Below, piece by piece: positions 27,308 to 36,104 of a DNA stretch of 64,000 nt. The stretch is from NCBI GenBank assembly GCA_002500605.1, contig DLRR01000021.1, forward strand, positions 124,001-188,000, read 5' to 3'. The DNA is from Nitrospinaceae bacterium UBA7883. Lineage in GTDB: Bacteria > Nitrospinota_A > UBA7883. Made by a program: the position numbers and the translations under genes. Under the pieces are notes generated by a model. That model searched no databases, had not been told where the DNA came from, and worked only from the letters and a program-made list of their open reading frames with translations. Position 1 is the stretch's first letter; each line of letters begins with the position of its first letter.

Positions 27308-27910
27308 TTATCCTAGCCACCTTTTCACTTCGCCAGACGCGATCATTTGTATGGCCTTAGGATAAATAATATGCTCCTGCTCCAGAATTCTGGCAGAAAG
27401 AGACTCAACTGTATCTCTTGGCATAACTGGTACACATGACTGGATTATGATAGGCCCCGTATCCACACCTTCATCAACAAAATGAACTGTACAACCAGAA
27501 ACCTTTACGCCATGATCCAGCGCCTGTCGTTGTGCGGCCAGACCAGGAAAAGACGGTAAAAGCGAAGGATGAACGTTTATGATATTCCCATCAAAACGGT
27601 GAATAAACTTTTTCGAGAGTATACGCATAAATCCAGCCAGACAAACAAGGTCAGCTCCAGACTCTTCCACTGCATCGGAAAGGGCAACATCATAAGTTGC
27701 TACATCATCATAGTTTTTACGCTGTAATACTTTACTTTTTATTGATTGATTCCTTGCACGCTCAAGTGCTTTCGCTTTAGAGTTATCTGACAAGACCAAT
27801 ACGGTGTCTGCATTTATTTCACCAGACCTGCATGCGTCTACAATTGATTGTAAGTTGCTTCCCCTACCAGACACTAGTACAGCTATCTTCAGTTTATCTG
27901 TGGCAAACAT
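27308..27910 (-). CDS. purN: Phosphoribosylglycinamide formyltransferase
   Basis: PurN transfers a formyl group from 10-formyltetrahydrofolate to GAR in purine synthesis. The roughly 200-residue protein has AVLVSGRGSNLQSI at the N-terminus, the HPSLLPSFPG motif and GCTVHFVDEGVDTGPII, with the catalytic Asn-His-Asp set in place. Its ATG at 27910 shares one base with the stop codon of the upstream receiver-LpxC gene (TGATG), so translation is probably coupled. A purine gene here is unrelated in function to its neighbours and likely just rides in the operon. Confidence 0.93.
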   Translation of the reverse strand: MFATDKLKIAVLVSGRGSNLQSIVDACRSGEINADTVLVLSDNSKAKALERARNQSIKSKVLQRKNYDDVATYDVALSDAVEESGADLVCLAGFMRILSKKFIHRFDGNIINVHPSLLPSFPGLAAQRQALDHGVKVSGCTVHFVDEGVDTGPIIIQSCVPVMPRDTVESLSARILEQEHIIYPKAIQMIASGEVKRWLG

Positions 27911-29955
27911 CAACTTTTTACCAGTGTTTCGTTGATTTTCCTAACCATTTCAATGTTTTGTGTATGTCCTGATTGACGGGCTGTAAATTTCCCGCAAATT
28001 GGTCGGCCCAGAAGGTAAAGGTCGCCAATCAGATCCAAAACCTTGTGTCGAGCAGGTTCGTTTGGGAAGCGCAAAGGTGTATTGATAACCTTTTCGCTAT
28101 CTATCAGGATAAAGTTTGAAAGCTTACCACCACTTGCTAGCCCCATTTTTTCAAGCATTTTTATGTCTTTCAAAAATCCAAATGTTCTTGCTGGGGCTAC
28201 GGTATCTTTATAATGAGAGCCACCACGGTATTCGTATTGATATCTCTGTTTACCAACTGGCTGTGGGTAATCTAGAAAATAGTCTATTGTAAATCCATCA
28301 GCCGGCTCAACTGTCAGAGTAGATGTCCCATCGGTGGCAGATACTGTCATCTCCTCTTTAATAACAATTGGCTCAATATTAGCTTCTTGTTCCACAAGTT
28401 CACCGTTCTCGATAAGTTCACAGAACTCTCGTGCCGATCCGTCCATTATTGGTGCCTCATCACCAATTTTGATTAGTAGGTTTGTAATCCCATAACTATG
28501 CAGCGCTGACAGTATATGCTCTACTGTTTTTATGGTTACAATCTCACTAGACAATGTGGTTGCATACTCAGTAGATTTCACGCTTTCAAGGGAGGCTGGT
28601 ATTTTGGTGCCAGTTGAAATACTCCAAAATAATATACCTGAATCAGGTGGCAACGGAGAAAGGATAAGTCCTGTATTAAGCCCAGAATGGAGTCCTTGAC
28701 CACACAATACAACAGAGCTTTTAAGTGTGCATTGTGGGATGCTTTTTGGGCTTTTTGTACCTACCATACGAGAAGACAACTTTTTCTTTTTGGATTCCTT
28801 CTTCTGTTCACTTTCTTTTATGCTTTCTTCTTGCCCTGCTATTATCACGTGTTCTCCCGTTAAGGTATCTCCATCTGATCCAAGTGTAGCTAGTTCAAGC
28901 ACGTGACGCAGTTCATCTGTATACCTAATAGCTGAAGAGCTTGTGAGTCTATCAAGTAGATTACTTTCAATAATCTTTATATTTTTCCCATATTGTTTTG
29001 AAATCGACTCTACAAACTGTTGGGACAGTTCAAGCATATCCTCTCTTCGTTTAAACAGTGGTTCTATCAGCACGGTGTTGGGTTGTAACTTATCTGAAAT
29101 GGCTTTGAATACCTTGGAAGAGCGTTTACTAGAACTTATTTTAGCTGATACGATTATAAGTAAGTCTTCTGTCTTAGCTTGGACAGAAAGAACTTCTAAA
29201 ATCTTTCTGCGTGTTCTAGCAGGCAATGCATCTATTCGATCTACGAACAAAGTACCACCCGCTACCTTGGAAAGCATGGGCTGCGTTTTAGCGTATTTTT
29301 TGTTCTTAGTTTCCAACCCAAAGCACTCCAACAATCCATCTTCGCCACTTGATATTAGACCAGAAACATGCATAAACAGATTTTTTGACTTACCTGAATT
29401 TCCGGCTATGTATCGCGCTGCCATCTCTGATGTTAAGCCAGGTTCACTAATTAGCAAAACTGGCTTGTTCGCTTTAGCGGCATCATCGAGATCTTTTAGG
29501 ATGCGCCTTGAAATTCTCGACGGCCCACAAAACCAGTTTTCACTCTGGTAATGTTCTGCTTTACCTGATAAAACTGGTATTCGATTCTTTGCACCTTCTA
29601 AAGCAGAAGATATGGTTTTTAATATGGTTTCAAGTGAGAAAGGTTTTTCTATAAAATCAAATGCGCCCAGCTTTGTTGCTTTGACCGCCGTATCTATTGC
29701 ACCATGCCCGCTCATCATGATAACTTCTGATTTCAAGCCCATCCCCCTTAATAGCTTTAATGTTTGAATTCCATCAATGCCAGGCATCCAAATATCCAGC
29801 AGAATTATATCTGGGCTGTGCGCCCTAGCCATTCTGACGGCTGTCTCACCATCTTTGGCCATATTGACTTCGTACCCTTCATCAGAAAGAATTCCATGAA
29901 TTGAAACGCGGATGTTTTCCTCATCGTCTATTACAAGTATCTTTACCTTGGCCAT
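27910..29955 (-). CDS. Response regulator-degenerate AAA+-LpxC deacetylase fusion
   Basis: A single 681-residue frame with three parts. Residues 1-120 are an intact receiver: Asp10/Asp11, phosphoacceptor Asp54 (ILLDIWMPG), Ser82 and Lys104. Residues 140-370 look like an NtrC-type AAA+ core that has decayed: where Walker A is expected it reads EPGLTSEM, no GAFTGA loop is present, and Walker B reads GGTLFVDRI with Glu replaced by Arg. A Lys/Glu-rich linker (375-400) leads to residues 406-681, a complete LpxC: Glu479-His480 (TVEHILSAL), HKVLD (His637, Asp641) and His664 in QSGHTQN. LpxC removes the acetyl group from UDP-acyl-GlcNAc, the committed step of lipid A. The usual DNA-binding domain is absent. 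The kinase gene ntrY lies 135 bases upstream. An internal Met397 could start a free LpxC. Confidence 0.92.
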   Translation of the reverse strand: MAKVKILVIDDEENIRVSIHGILSDEGYEVNMAKDGETAVRMARAHSPDIILLDIWMPGIDGIQTLKLLRGMGLKSEVIMMSGHGAIDTAVKATKLGAFDFIEKPFSLETILKTISSALEGAKNRIPVLSGKAEHYQSENWFCGPSRISRRILKDLDDAAKANKPVLLISEPGLTSEMAARYIAGNSGKSKNLFMHVSGLISSGEDGLLECFGLETKNKKYAKTQPMLSKVAGGTLFVDRIDALPARTRRKILEVLSVQAKTEDLLIIVSAKISSSKRSSKVFKAISDKLQPNTVLIEPLFKRREDMLELSQQFVESISKQYGKNIKIIESNLLDRLTSSSAIRYTDELRHVLELATLGSDGDTLTGEHVIIAGQEESIKESEQKKESKKKKLSSRMVGTKSPKSIPQCTLKSSVVLCGQGLHSGLNTGLILSPLPPDSGILFWSISTGTKIPASLESVKSTEYATTLSSEIVTIKTVEHILSALHSYGITNLLIKIGDEAPIMDGSAREFCELIENGELVEQEANIEPIVIKEEMTVSATDGTSTLTVEPADGFTIDYFLDYPQPVGKQRYQYEYRGGSHYKDTVAPARTFGFLKDIKMLEKMGLASGGKLSNFILIDSEKVINTPLRFPNEPARHKVLDLIGDLYLLGRPICGKFTARQSGHTQNIEMVRKINETLVKS

Positions 29956-30090
29956 TTATATTTTTCCGTAACCGTTAGACATTCTGTGACTTTTTCTCTT
30001 GGTGTTACCAATAACGTGGCATCTTCAGTAATCCATAAAGGATACATCGGCGTGAAATGGGCTCTCCACTATACCCGGCAAATTGTAGCA

Positions 30091-32433
30091 CTAATTCGAT
30101 GACAATTCGATAGTAAACACTGCACCGGTCGGCTTGTTATCACTAACTTTAATAGTACCGCCATGGTCCACCACGACCTGACTAGCAATGGCTAGCCCCA
30201 ATCCAGTGCCTTGCGCTTTAGTAGAAAAGTAGGACTGGAATATTTTCTCTTTATCTTTTTCCGATACTCCGTGCCCGTTGTCTATAACTTCAATCACAAC
30301 TTTATCCCTAGCACTATCATATATTGTTCTTATTATAATCAAACCCCCTTCGCCTATAGAGTCCATTGCATTTTCAACAAGATTTATCAATGCTCTTCTA
30401 AACTGTTCGGCATCAATCGTAACCAGCTGAATCGCCGAGTCAAGTTCAGTTTCTATCAGTAAATTCTGCCGCGTATTTTGGTACAACTTCACTACTTCAA
30501 AAATAATATCATGTAGCATCGTTGGTTCAGGACGAAGCCCCAAGGTAATAGATTCGCCTGGATCTAAAGGACCAGAGTACGATTCTGGTGATTCCGAAAA
30601 CTGGCGAAACTTATCAACCAGTGCTTTGAGCTGTTCTACTTCTTGGATAATGATATTTGTCGCATCGTCAAGCGCCTTTGGAAAATCAGCTGCATTTTGC
30701 TCATATTTTCTACGAAGTCGCTGTGTGTTTAATTGTATTGGGGTAAGCGGGTTTTTTATTTCATGAGCTATGGCTCTTGCCATTTCTCTCCAAGCTATGG
30801 TTCTCTGCGCCCCTATAAGATCCGTTATGTCGTCAAAAACAAATACCATCCCCACATACTGGCCCAAATGATCGGTCAACACTGAGCCTCCGGCTTTGAG
30901 TATTCGCTTCTTATTATCAATTAGTAGATTTATTTCTCTTACGATCGTTTTTTCACCTTGCTCGCTCATTTCTCTTACCACGTTTCGAACTGGTGACAAA
31001 TATTTAGGTTCTAACATTGTATTAAAATTTTGCCCTCGGGATTTATCTTGTTCTATACCAAACATATGCGCGGCCGATTCGTTTATGGTTGTAACTACTC
31101 CAAGTTTGTCTAACGAAAAAATACCTCCGCCAACATTCTCAAGTATAGCTTCGACATACTGACCCCAATGATAAAGCTCTGTATTAGATTCTGATAATTC
31201 CACGTTAATACGTTCGACTTGTTCTTTAGAATTTTTCAGGTCCAGCGTCATTTTATTAAACGCGCCTACCAGTTGCGCAGCCTCGTCACCCTTATTAGGT
31301 AAGTCTATTTGAATATCCAAGTTTCCTTTAGCCACAGCTTCGGTGGCCTCCGCAAGTAACTTGAGAGGAACAGTGATTCCTTTCGCAATGTAGAAACCAA
31401 ACCAGATGGATGAAAACACAAGAACCAAAGCAACTGTTGCAAGTGTCAGTTGATATGAATCCTTTATCATCTCCTTTTTTATTCTTAGCTGCTTATAATC
31501 CTGAAAGGCCTCCAGAATCCCCTGCACTTTTTCAAGTAGTCTTCTGGAAACAGTCTTTATTACCACAACAACGCCAAGCACATGGCTAGGCTTGCCCTTT
31601 GGTCTTATTAATATTGGTACCATGGAAACGACGTGGTTTTCTTCACGCACATCCTCTATGCTAGAAACAGCCTCTCCCATAGCAACTTTGGCAAGCATAT
31701 TAAGTTCAGTGCGTAGATCAAAATTCACAAAAAAAGCATTGTCCTTTCTTGCCTCTTCTATGATTTCAAAATCAGAGTTGTATACCTGAATCACGTCGAC
31801 ATCGTATTCGAAAGTCTTTTTTTGGATTTCTCGTTTAAGAACTTCACGGGCATCGGGATTCAATAGTTTTCCACGGTGTATAAGCCCTGCCACGTAAGCA
31901 GCATAAGACATGGTCTGTTTTTCAGAATTTTTGTATAGTGCCTCAGCAACAGCTACTGATTCATGTAAAGTTTGCTCAATAGGACTGTTTATCCATTTGT
32001 CTATTGTGTCACTAAGAAGTTCTGAAGCTACAGTAAACACAAGGATGGAAGGAATAAGGGTCAAACTAAGAAAAGCTATAACAAGACGAGCTTGAAATCT
32101 TGATCCGGCAATACCTCCTCGACGTTCGAAATAAAGCTTTATGATGTTACGGGCCACTAACAACAACAGAACAAGAACGAGGATTAATCCGAAGTTGAGG
32201 GAAATTGCTACAAGAATATTGTTTGAAATTGGAGTATTGATTTCTGATTCGGATAAAAACAGCGTGGCCATGAATAAAACGATGAAAAGTACAAACCCGG
32301 CCAACATAACGTATCTGGTTTTCCGCTTGCGTATATTTATTATGGAGTCAGGTTTTTCATCCCTGTAGTCTCCAGGGAGCACAAGCCATTTGGCAAAGTT
32401 CAAAGCACGATTCATTTGATGTTTGATATTCAT
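30091..32433 (-). CDS. ntrY: Membrane sensor histidine kinase, NtrY-type
   Basis: A 780-residue kinase. Transmembrane helices are near residues 41-60, 73-95, 115-137 and 327-348, with a periplasmic sensor region at about 140-325. Then follow a HAMP domain (349-401), a PAS domain (about 424-540), and the kinase core: phosphoacceptor His557 in AHEIKNPLTPIQL, N-box NLVENAMD, G1 DNGHG and G2 GTGLGLA. This order is that of NtrY, the membrane partner of NtrX. Here its presumed partner is the receiver-LpxC fusion, so its output may be enzyme control rather than nitrogen transcription. It starts 12 bases after the DUF4390 gene on the same strand. Confidence 0.93.
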   Translation of the reverse strand: MNIKHQMNRALNFAKWLVLPGDYRDEKPDSIINIRKRKTRYVMLAGFVLFIVLFMATLFLSESEINTPISNNILVAISLNFGLILVLVLLLLVARNIIKLYFERRGGIAGSRFQARLVIAFLSLTLIPSILVFTVASELLSDTIDKWINSPIEQTLHESVAVAEALYKNSEKQTMSYAAYVAGLIHRGKLLNPDAREVLKREIQKKTFEYDVDVIQVYNSDFEIIEEARKDNAFFVNFDLRTELNMLAKVAMGEAVSSIEDVREENHVVSMVPILIRPKGKPSHVLGVVVVIKTVSRRLLEKVQGILEAFQDYKQLRIKKEMIKDSYQLTLATVALVLVFSSIWFGFYIAKGITVPLKLLAEATEAVAKGNLDIQIDLPNKGDEAAQLVGAFNKMTLDLKNSKEQVERINVELSESNTELYHWGQYVEAILENVGGGIFSLDKLGVVTTINESAAHMFGIEQDKSRGQNFNTMLEPKYLSPVRNVVREMSEQGEKTIVREINLLIDNKKRILKAGGSVLTDHLGQYVGMVFVFDDITDLIGAQRTIAWREMARAIAHEIKNPLTPIQLNTQRLRRKYEQNAADFPKALDDATNIIIQEVEQLKALVDKFRQFSESPESYSGPLDPGESITLGLRPEPTMLHDIIFEVVKLYQNTRQNLLIETELDSAIQLVTIDAEQFRRALINLVENAMDSIGEGGLIIIRTIYDSARDKVVIEVIDNGHGVSEKDKEKIFQSYFSTKAQGTGLGLAIASQVVVDHGGTIKVSDNKPTGAVFTIELSSN

Positions 32434-32445
32434 TTAGCAATCCCG

Positions 32446-33213
32446 CTATGGGTTCTTGTTATATTGTTCACTAACCTCAACTAGCTCAGCTGCTTTTTCT
32501 GAAAAATCAAAAGAAATTGGCTTAGATTTCGACCAATCAGTGCCTAAGTTCCAATGCGATAGGAAAAACAGGATGTAGTTGAACGGAGGTATAAGTTTGA
32601 GTGCTTTTATTTGAGCTTTTACTCTAATATAGTAAACTGCATCGCTATCCAATTCGTCCACACTGCCGATTCCTTCCTCCTCTAGCTTTTTCATCCATTG
32701 CTCTAGTTCCTGGGTCTTCCTAATGACAATTGGGCTTTGCACTAGTGGCACTATTTGGCCGTTTTTGGTTGTTATTGCATTATTTTTTCCGCCCTTGATA
32801 TTTTCTTTACCTCTCCTCATTAAAGCCTCGTCGATTTCATTTTCAAAATCGATATCGTCACTATCCTCGGCCAGTTTCTCCCACGTTAAGTACTCTTTAG
32901 TAAATGCGTCAAACATTGTCATACGCTTAATAGTGACTTGTTTCTCGGTCGTATCCCAATAGAAAAGGCGTTCTCTCCTAAGCTGAATTATGTAAGTAAA
33001 AGTAATGGGGGCTCCACTGGCAAGAGTTTCTCTGATTTCTTGTGTAAATGCATCAGCCAAGAAAGTAGAAAGAATAATCTCTTTCTCCTTTATTTCAACG
33101 AATACATCAACCACCTCTGGGTCGCCTGCAAAAGAAAATCCGTACCACAGTGGCACCATTAACATACAGAAAGTAATTATGCGCAAATAAACCTTATGAC
33201 AATCGTTGGTCAT
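32446..33213 (-). CDS. DUF4390 domain protein
   Basis: A 255-residue exported protein with an N-terminal signal or anchor (residues 10-29, FCMLMVPLWYGFSFA). The part after it is mostly beta with acidic stretches (EDSDDIDFENEIDE) and ends with an aromatic FFLSHWNLGTDWSKSKPI segment that is conserved in DUF4390 proteins. This family is often encoded immediately upstream of ntrY, as here with a 12-base gap, so it may be a periplasmic partner or sensor for the kinase. The biochemical function is unknown. Confidence 0.75.
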   Translation of the reverse strand: MTNDCHKVYLRIITFCMLMVPLWYGFSFAGDPEVVDVFVEIKEKEIILSTFLADAFTQEIRETLASGAPITFTYIIQLRRERLFYWDTTEKQVTIKRMTMFDAFTKEYLTWEKLAEDSDDIDFENEIDEALMRRGKENIKGGKNNAITTKNGQIVPLVQSPIVIRKTQELEQWMKKLEEEGIGSVDELDSDAVYYIRVKAQIKALKLIPPFNYILFFLSHWNLGTDWSKSKPISFDFSEKAAELVEVSEQYNKNP

Positions 33214-33305
33214 TATGTGTTCTCAACGCTCCATCTAAACAGTATAGTTGTTGTTACAAACACCAAAAGTGTTGTGCTTCTGCTTATAGTGCTCTTCCTG
33301 TCTAA

Positions 33306-35498
33306 TCAATATAATGGTTTCATTGCAATCACCGAGAGTGGCGGCAGCGTAACAGAGAAATGGAACTTCCACTTTCCTCGTTTCCCTTCGTAGGCTTGAA
33401 CTACACCCATGTTACCCATGTTTGAACCATTGTAAGATTCGGAATCTGAGTTAAACACCTCTATGTATCTACCCAATTCAGGACTTCCTACTAAATAATT
33501 TTCTCTTGGTGTGGGAGTAAAATTAAATATAAATATCATATAGTCGCCTAGTTTTTTTCCTTTTCGCATAAAAGATATAACAGAATTTTCGGTGTCGCTA
33601 TGGTCTATCCATTCAAAGCCATCTACAGTAAAGTCACTCTCCCACAAACTCGGTGAGTCTAAGTACAATCTGCCAAGATCGGACATATATCGATGAAGCT
33701 TTGCATTAGATTGATTTTCAAGTAGGCTCCACTCTACAGATCCATCAAAGTTCCATTCCTCCTTTTGTCCAATATCCAAGCCTTGGAACAGCATTTTTTT
33801 CCCAGGATGGGCAAACATATATCCATACAGCAAACGTAAGTTGGCAAATTTCTGCCACAAATCTCCAGGCATCTTGTCAAACAATGAACCTTTCCCATGA
33901 ACAACTTCATCGTGGCTCAAAGTAAGAATGAAATTTTCATCAAATGCATACAACAAAGAGAAAGTTAACACACCATGGTGATATTTTCTATAAACCGGGT
34001 CCTTACGGAAGTAGCCCAAGATGTCATGCATCCAGCCCATGTTCCATTTCATAGTAAACCCAAGTCCATTCGAATGCGTGGGTCGCGATACACCTGGCCA
34101 CGAAGTTGATTCCTCAGCTATGGTAATTACCCCTGGAAATTTGTCATGAATCAGTATGTTCATTCTCTTCAAAAACTCAACAGCCTCTAGATTTTCCCTG
34201 CCATTAAACACATTAGGAAGCCACTCTCCTTCTTCACGGGAATAATCCAAGTAAAGCATGGAAGACACAGCATCCACACGAAGTCCGTCCACGTGGTAAT
34301 GTTCAAACCAGAAAAGTGCTGATGATAGTAAAAAATTGCTTACTTCGGTTCTACCATAATTAAATACACGAGTTCCCCACTCTTTGTGCTCACCCTTACG
34401 CGAGTCTTCATGTTCATAGAGTGCAGTTCCATCAAACCTGCTAAGGCCATGTTCATCTTTAGGAAAATGACCCGGCACCCAATCAATAATCACGCCTATT
34501 TCATTCTGATGCATAAAGTCAATGAAGTATTTAAAGTCATCTGGATCGCCAAACCTTGATGTTGGGCAAAAATAGCCCGTTACTTGGTAGCCCCAAGATG
34601 GATCGTATGGGAATTCTCCAATAGGCATAAGCTCTAAATGCGTATAATTCTGTTGCCTACAATGTTCAACCAGCAAAGGTGCTAATTCGCAATAAGAAAT
34701 CCATCCACCGCCTTCATCAGCCTTTGACCATGAGCCTAAATGCACTTCGTAAACACTCATTGGTCTGTTTAACAGATCAAGGTTCGGTCTATTTGCAATC
34801 CATTCTTTATCTTCCCAAGCATATTCAGTAATATCCCAAACAACACTCGCCGATTCCGGTCGAAGCTGGCTAGCAAATGCAAAGGGGTCTGCCTTCTTAA
34901 TTAAATCACCGTTTTGAGCTTTTATTTCAAACTTATAGATGTCGTATTTGGTTATACCAGGGATAAATATTTCCCATATTCCAGAAACGCCTATTTTGCG
35001 CATCTGGTATCGCCTACCATCCCAATCGCAAAAGTTTCCGATTACGGAAACACTTTTAGCGTTTGGCGCCCATACACCAAACCGTGTTCCAGACACACCG
35101 TCGATGTTTACTTTGTGTGCTCCAAGTTTTTTATGTGCATCTAGGTGGGTCCCTTCATTGAAAAGGTAAGTGTCTATCTCACCAATAGATGGGAGGAAGC
35201 TGTACGGATCACGTGTTATTGTGTGCAAGCCTTTAAATGTGACCAAATGTAAATCGTAGGCAAAAATGGAGCGTTTAGGTATAACCACCTCAAAAAAACC
35301 GTCGCTACAGACTTTCTTCATGCTGTACCGATTTGCCCGGTTGTGTAAATCAATAACGGCTGCCTCAGCTGCCTCAGGCAAAAAAGCCCTCACAACAACA
35401 TCGTTGCCATCCTTGTGAATGCCGAGAATTGAGTGTGGGTTATCGTGCTCCACAGCAAGAATTCTAGCTAAGTTGTGCTTATAGGCCAACCGTGTCAT
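33306..35498 (-). CDS. glgB: 1,4-alpha-glucan branching enzyme
   Basis: GlgB forms the alpha-1,6 branches of glycogen. The 730-residue protein has an N-terminal beta-sandwich region, a CBM48 module (GTRFGVWAPNAKSVSV) and a GH13 barrel with the nucleophile in DGLRVDAVSSMLYLDY, the acid/base Glu in TIAEESTSWPG and the third Asp in LTLSHDEVVHGKGS. The C-terminal beta domain follows. The ATG is preceded by AAGGAAG at eight bases. It may head the minus-strand run, being 92 bases before the DUF4390 gene. No other glycogen gene is in the window. Confidence 0.95.
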   Translation of the reverse strand: MTRLAYKHNLARILAVEHDNPHSILGIHKDGNDVVVRAFLPEAAEAAVIDLHNRANRYSMKKVCSDGFFEVVIPKRSIFAYDLHLVTFKGLHTITRDPYSFLPSIGEIDTYLFNEGTHLDAHKKLGAHKVNIDGVSGTRFGVWAPNAKSVSVIGNFCDWDGRRYQMRKIGVSGIWEIFIPGITKYDIYKFEIKAQNGDLIKKADPFAFASQLRPESASVVWDITEYAWEDKEWIANRPNLDLLNRPMSVYEVHLGSWSKADEGGGWISYCELAPLLVEHCRQQNYTHLELMPIGEFPYDPSWGYQVTGYFCPTSRFGDPDDFKYFIDFMHQNEIGVIIDWVPGHFPKDEHGLSRFDGTALYEHEDSRKGEHKEWGTRVFNYGRTEVSNFLLSSALFWFEHYHVDGLRVDAVSSMLYLDYSREEGEWLPNVFNGRENLEAVEFLKRMNILIHDKFPGVITIAEESTSWPGVSRPTHSNGLGFTMKWNMGWMHDILGYFRKDPVYRKYHHGVLTFSLLYAFDENFILTLSHDEVVHGKGSLFDKMPGDLWQKFANLRLLYGYMFAHPGKKMLFQGLDIGQKEEWNFDGSVEWSLLENQSNAKLHRYMSDLGRLYLDSPSLWESDFTVDGFEWIDHSDTENSVISFMRKGKKLGDYMIFIFNFTPTPRENYLVGSPELGRYIEVFNSDSESYNGSNMGNMGVVQAYEGKRGKWKFHFSVTLPPLSVIAMKPLY

Positions 35499-35820
35499 TT
35501 ATATAACTTCCTTATGCTATACCACTGCCCTCTAGGTTGTCCGGGTAATTAAGAACTTTTGCGCATGCCAACAAATTAAAGCCGTGCAGTTCACTGAATT
35601 CACTATAAACCTAAGGGATAACGCCAAGCTGATTAACCCAACTCAAACCAACATTGATATTGTACGTGTTTTCCCACTACGGCTTTTGGAATTATAGTAT
35701 TTTTAGCACCATATTGATTTTGGTAGCCTGTGCCGGTCGAACCCAACATTCTCCCCGCCTGAACAAAAAACTCTAAATAGGTGTCTTTGGGGCTCACGTT
35801 TCCACCTAAAAACAAACTTT

Positions 35821-35864
35821 TAGTGACAATAATAGCATTATTGCCACTATTATTCTTTTTTTTT
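35821..35864 (+). terminator. Terminator-like hairpin with nine-T tail and no gene before it
   Basis: On the plus strand TAGTGACAATAAT (35821-35833) pairs with ATTATTGCCACTA (35837-35849), loop AGC, with one G-U pair; a run of nine T follows at 35856-35864. This is a good intrinsic terminator, yet no plus-strand gene lies within several kilobases upstream, because glgB is on the other strand. It could end a small RNA. Confidence 0.55.
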
Positions 35865-35971
35865 GTCACTAATGTCTAATAATTAGCAGCTCTGAGCTAT
35901 AAAATATTTATTAATAAGCATTTAGATTTTGGCATGCGTATTGTATTGTATTGCAGTAAAGGCTGACTAAC

Positions 35972-36021
35972 TTGTTCATTTTAAATATGAATTATTTTGT
36001 TCATTTTAAATATGAATTATT
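35972..36021 (+). repeat. Two perfect tandem 25-base repeats upstream of the porin gene
   Basis: Copies at 35972-35996 and 35997-36021 are identical over all 25 bases. Each contains an inverted repeat, TTCAT-N7-ATGAA, so the pair looks like two adjacent operator sites. They end 83 bases before the porin ATG. Confidence 0.8.
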
Positions 36022-36052
36022 TTCATCAGATAATTGGAGCGAACTTCAACGA

Positions 36053-36074
36053 AAAAAGGGATTTTCTCCTTTTT
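36053..36074 (+). promoter_or_regulatory. Short hairpin just before the porin ribosome binding site
   Basis: AAAAAGG (36053-36059) pairs with CCTTTTT (36068-36074) around an eight-base loop. It lies 17 bases upstream of GGAGG and could act as an mRNA structure or weak attenuator. Confidence 0.35.
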
Positions 36075-36104
36075 AAATTTTGAATCATGAGGAGGGTTTT
36101 AATC

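Larger units (their letters stand above)
35499..36104. other. Divergent intergenic region between glgB and porin, with hairpins and repeat
   Basis: This 606-base gap holds no convincing gene. It contains a terminator-like hairpin with a T-run (35821-35864), two tandem 25-base repeats (35972-36021) and a small hairpin just before the porin ribosome binding site (36053-36074). A 78-codon reading frame at 35633-35869 on the minus strand is not supported: it begins inside the hairpin and resembles nothing. The part at 35600-35820 is therefore either spacer or a small RNA ending at the hairpin. Confidence 0.5.

Noticed and set aside
28943..29551. 202-codon plus-strand frame opposite the receiver-LpxC gene
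   Set aside because: Low-complexity Ser/Leu/Ile-rich shadow of the real gene, with no ribosome binding site or family likeness.
35633..35869. 78-codon minus-strand frame in the glgB-porin gap
   Set aside because: Starts at GTG inside the terminator-like hairpin and its sequence has no recognisable domain.
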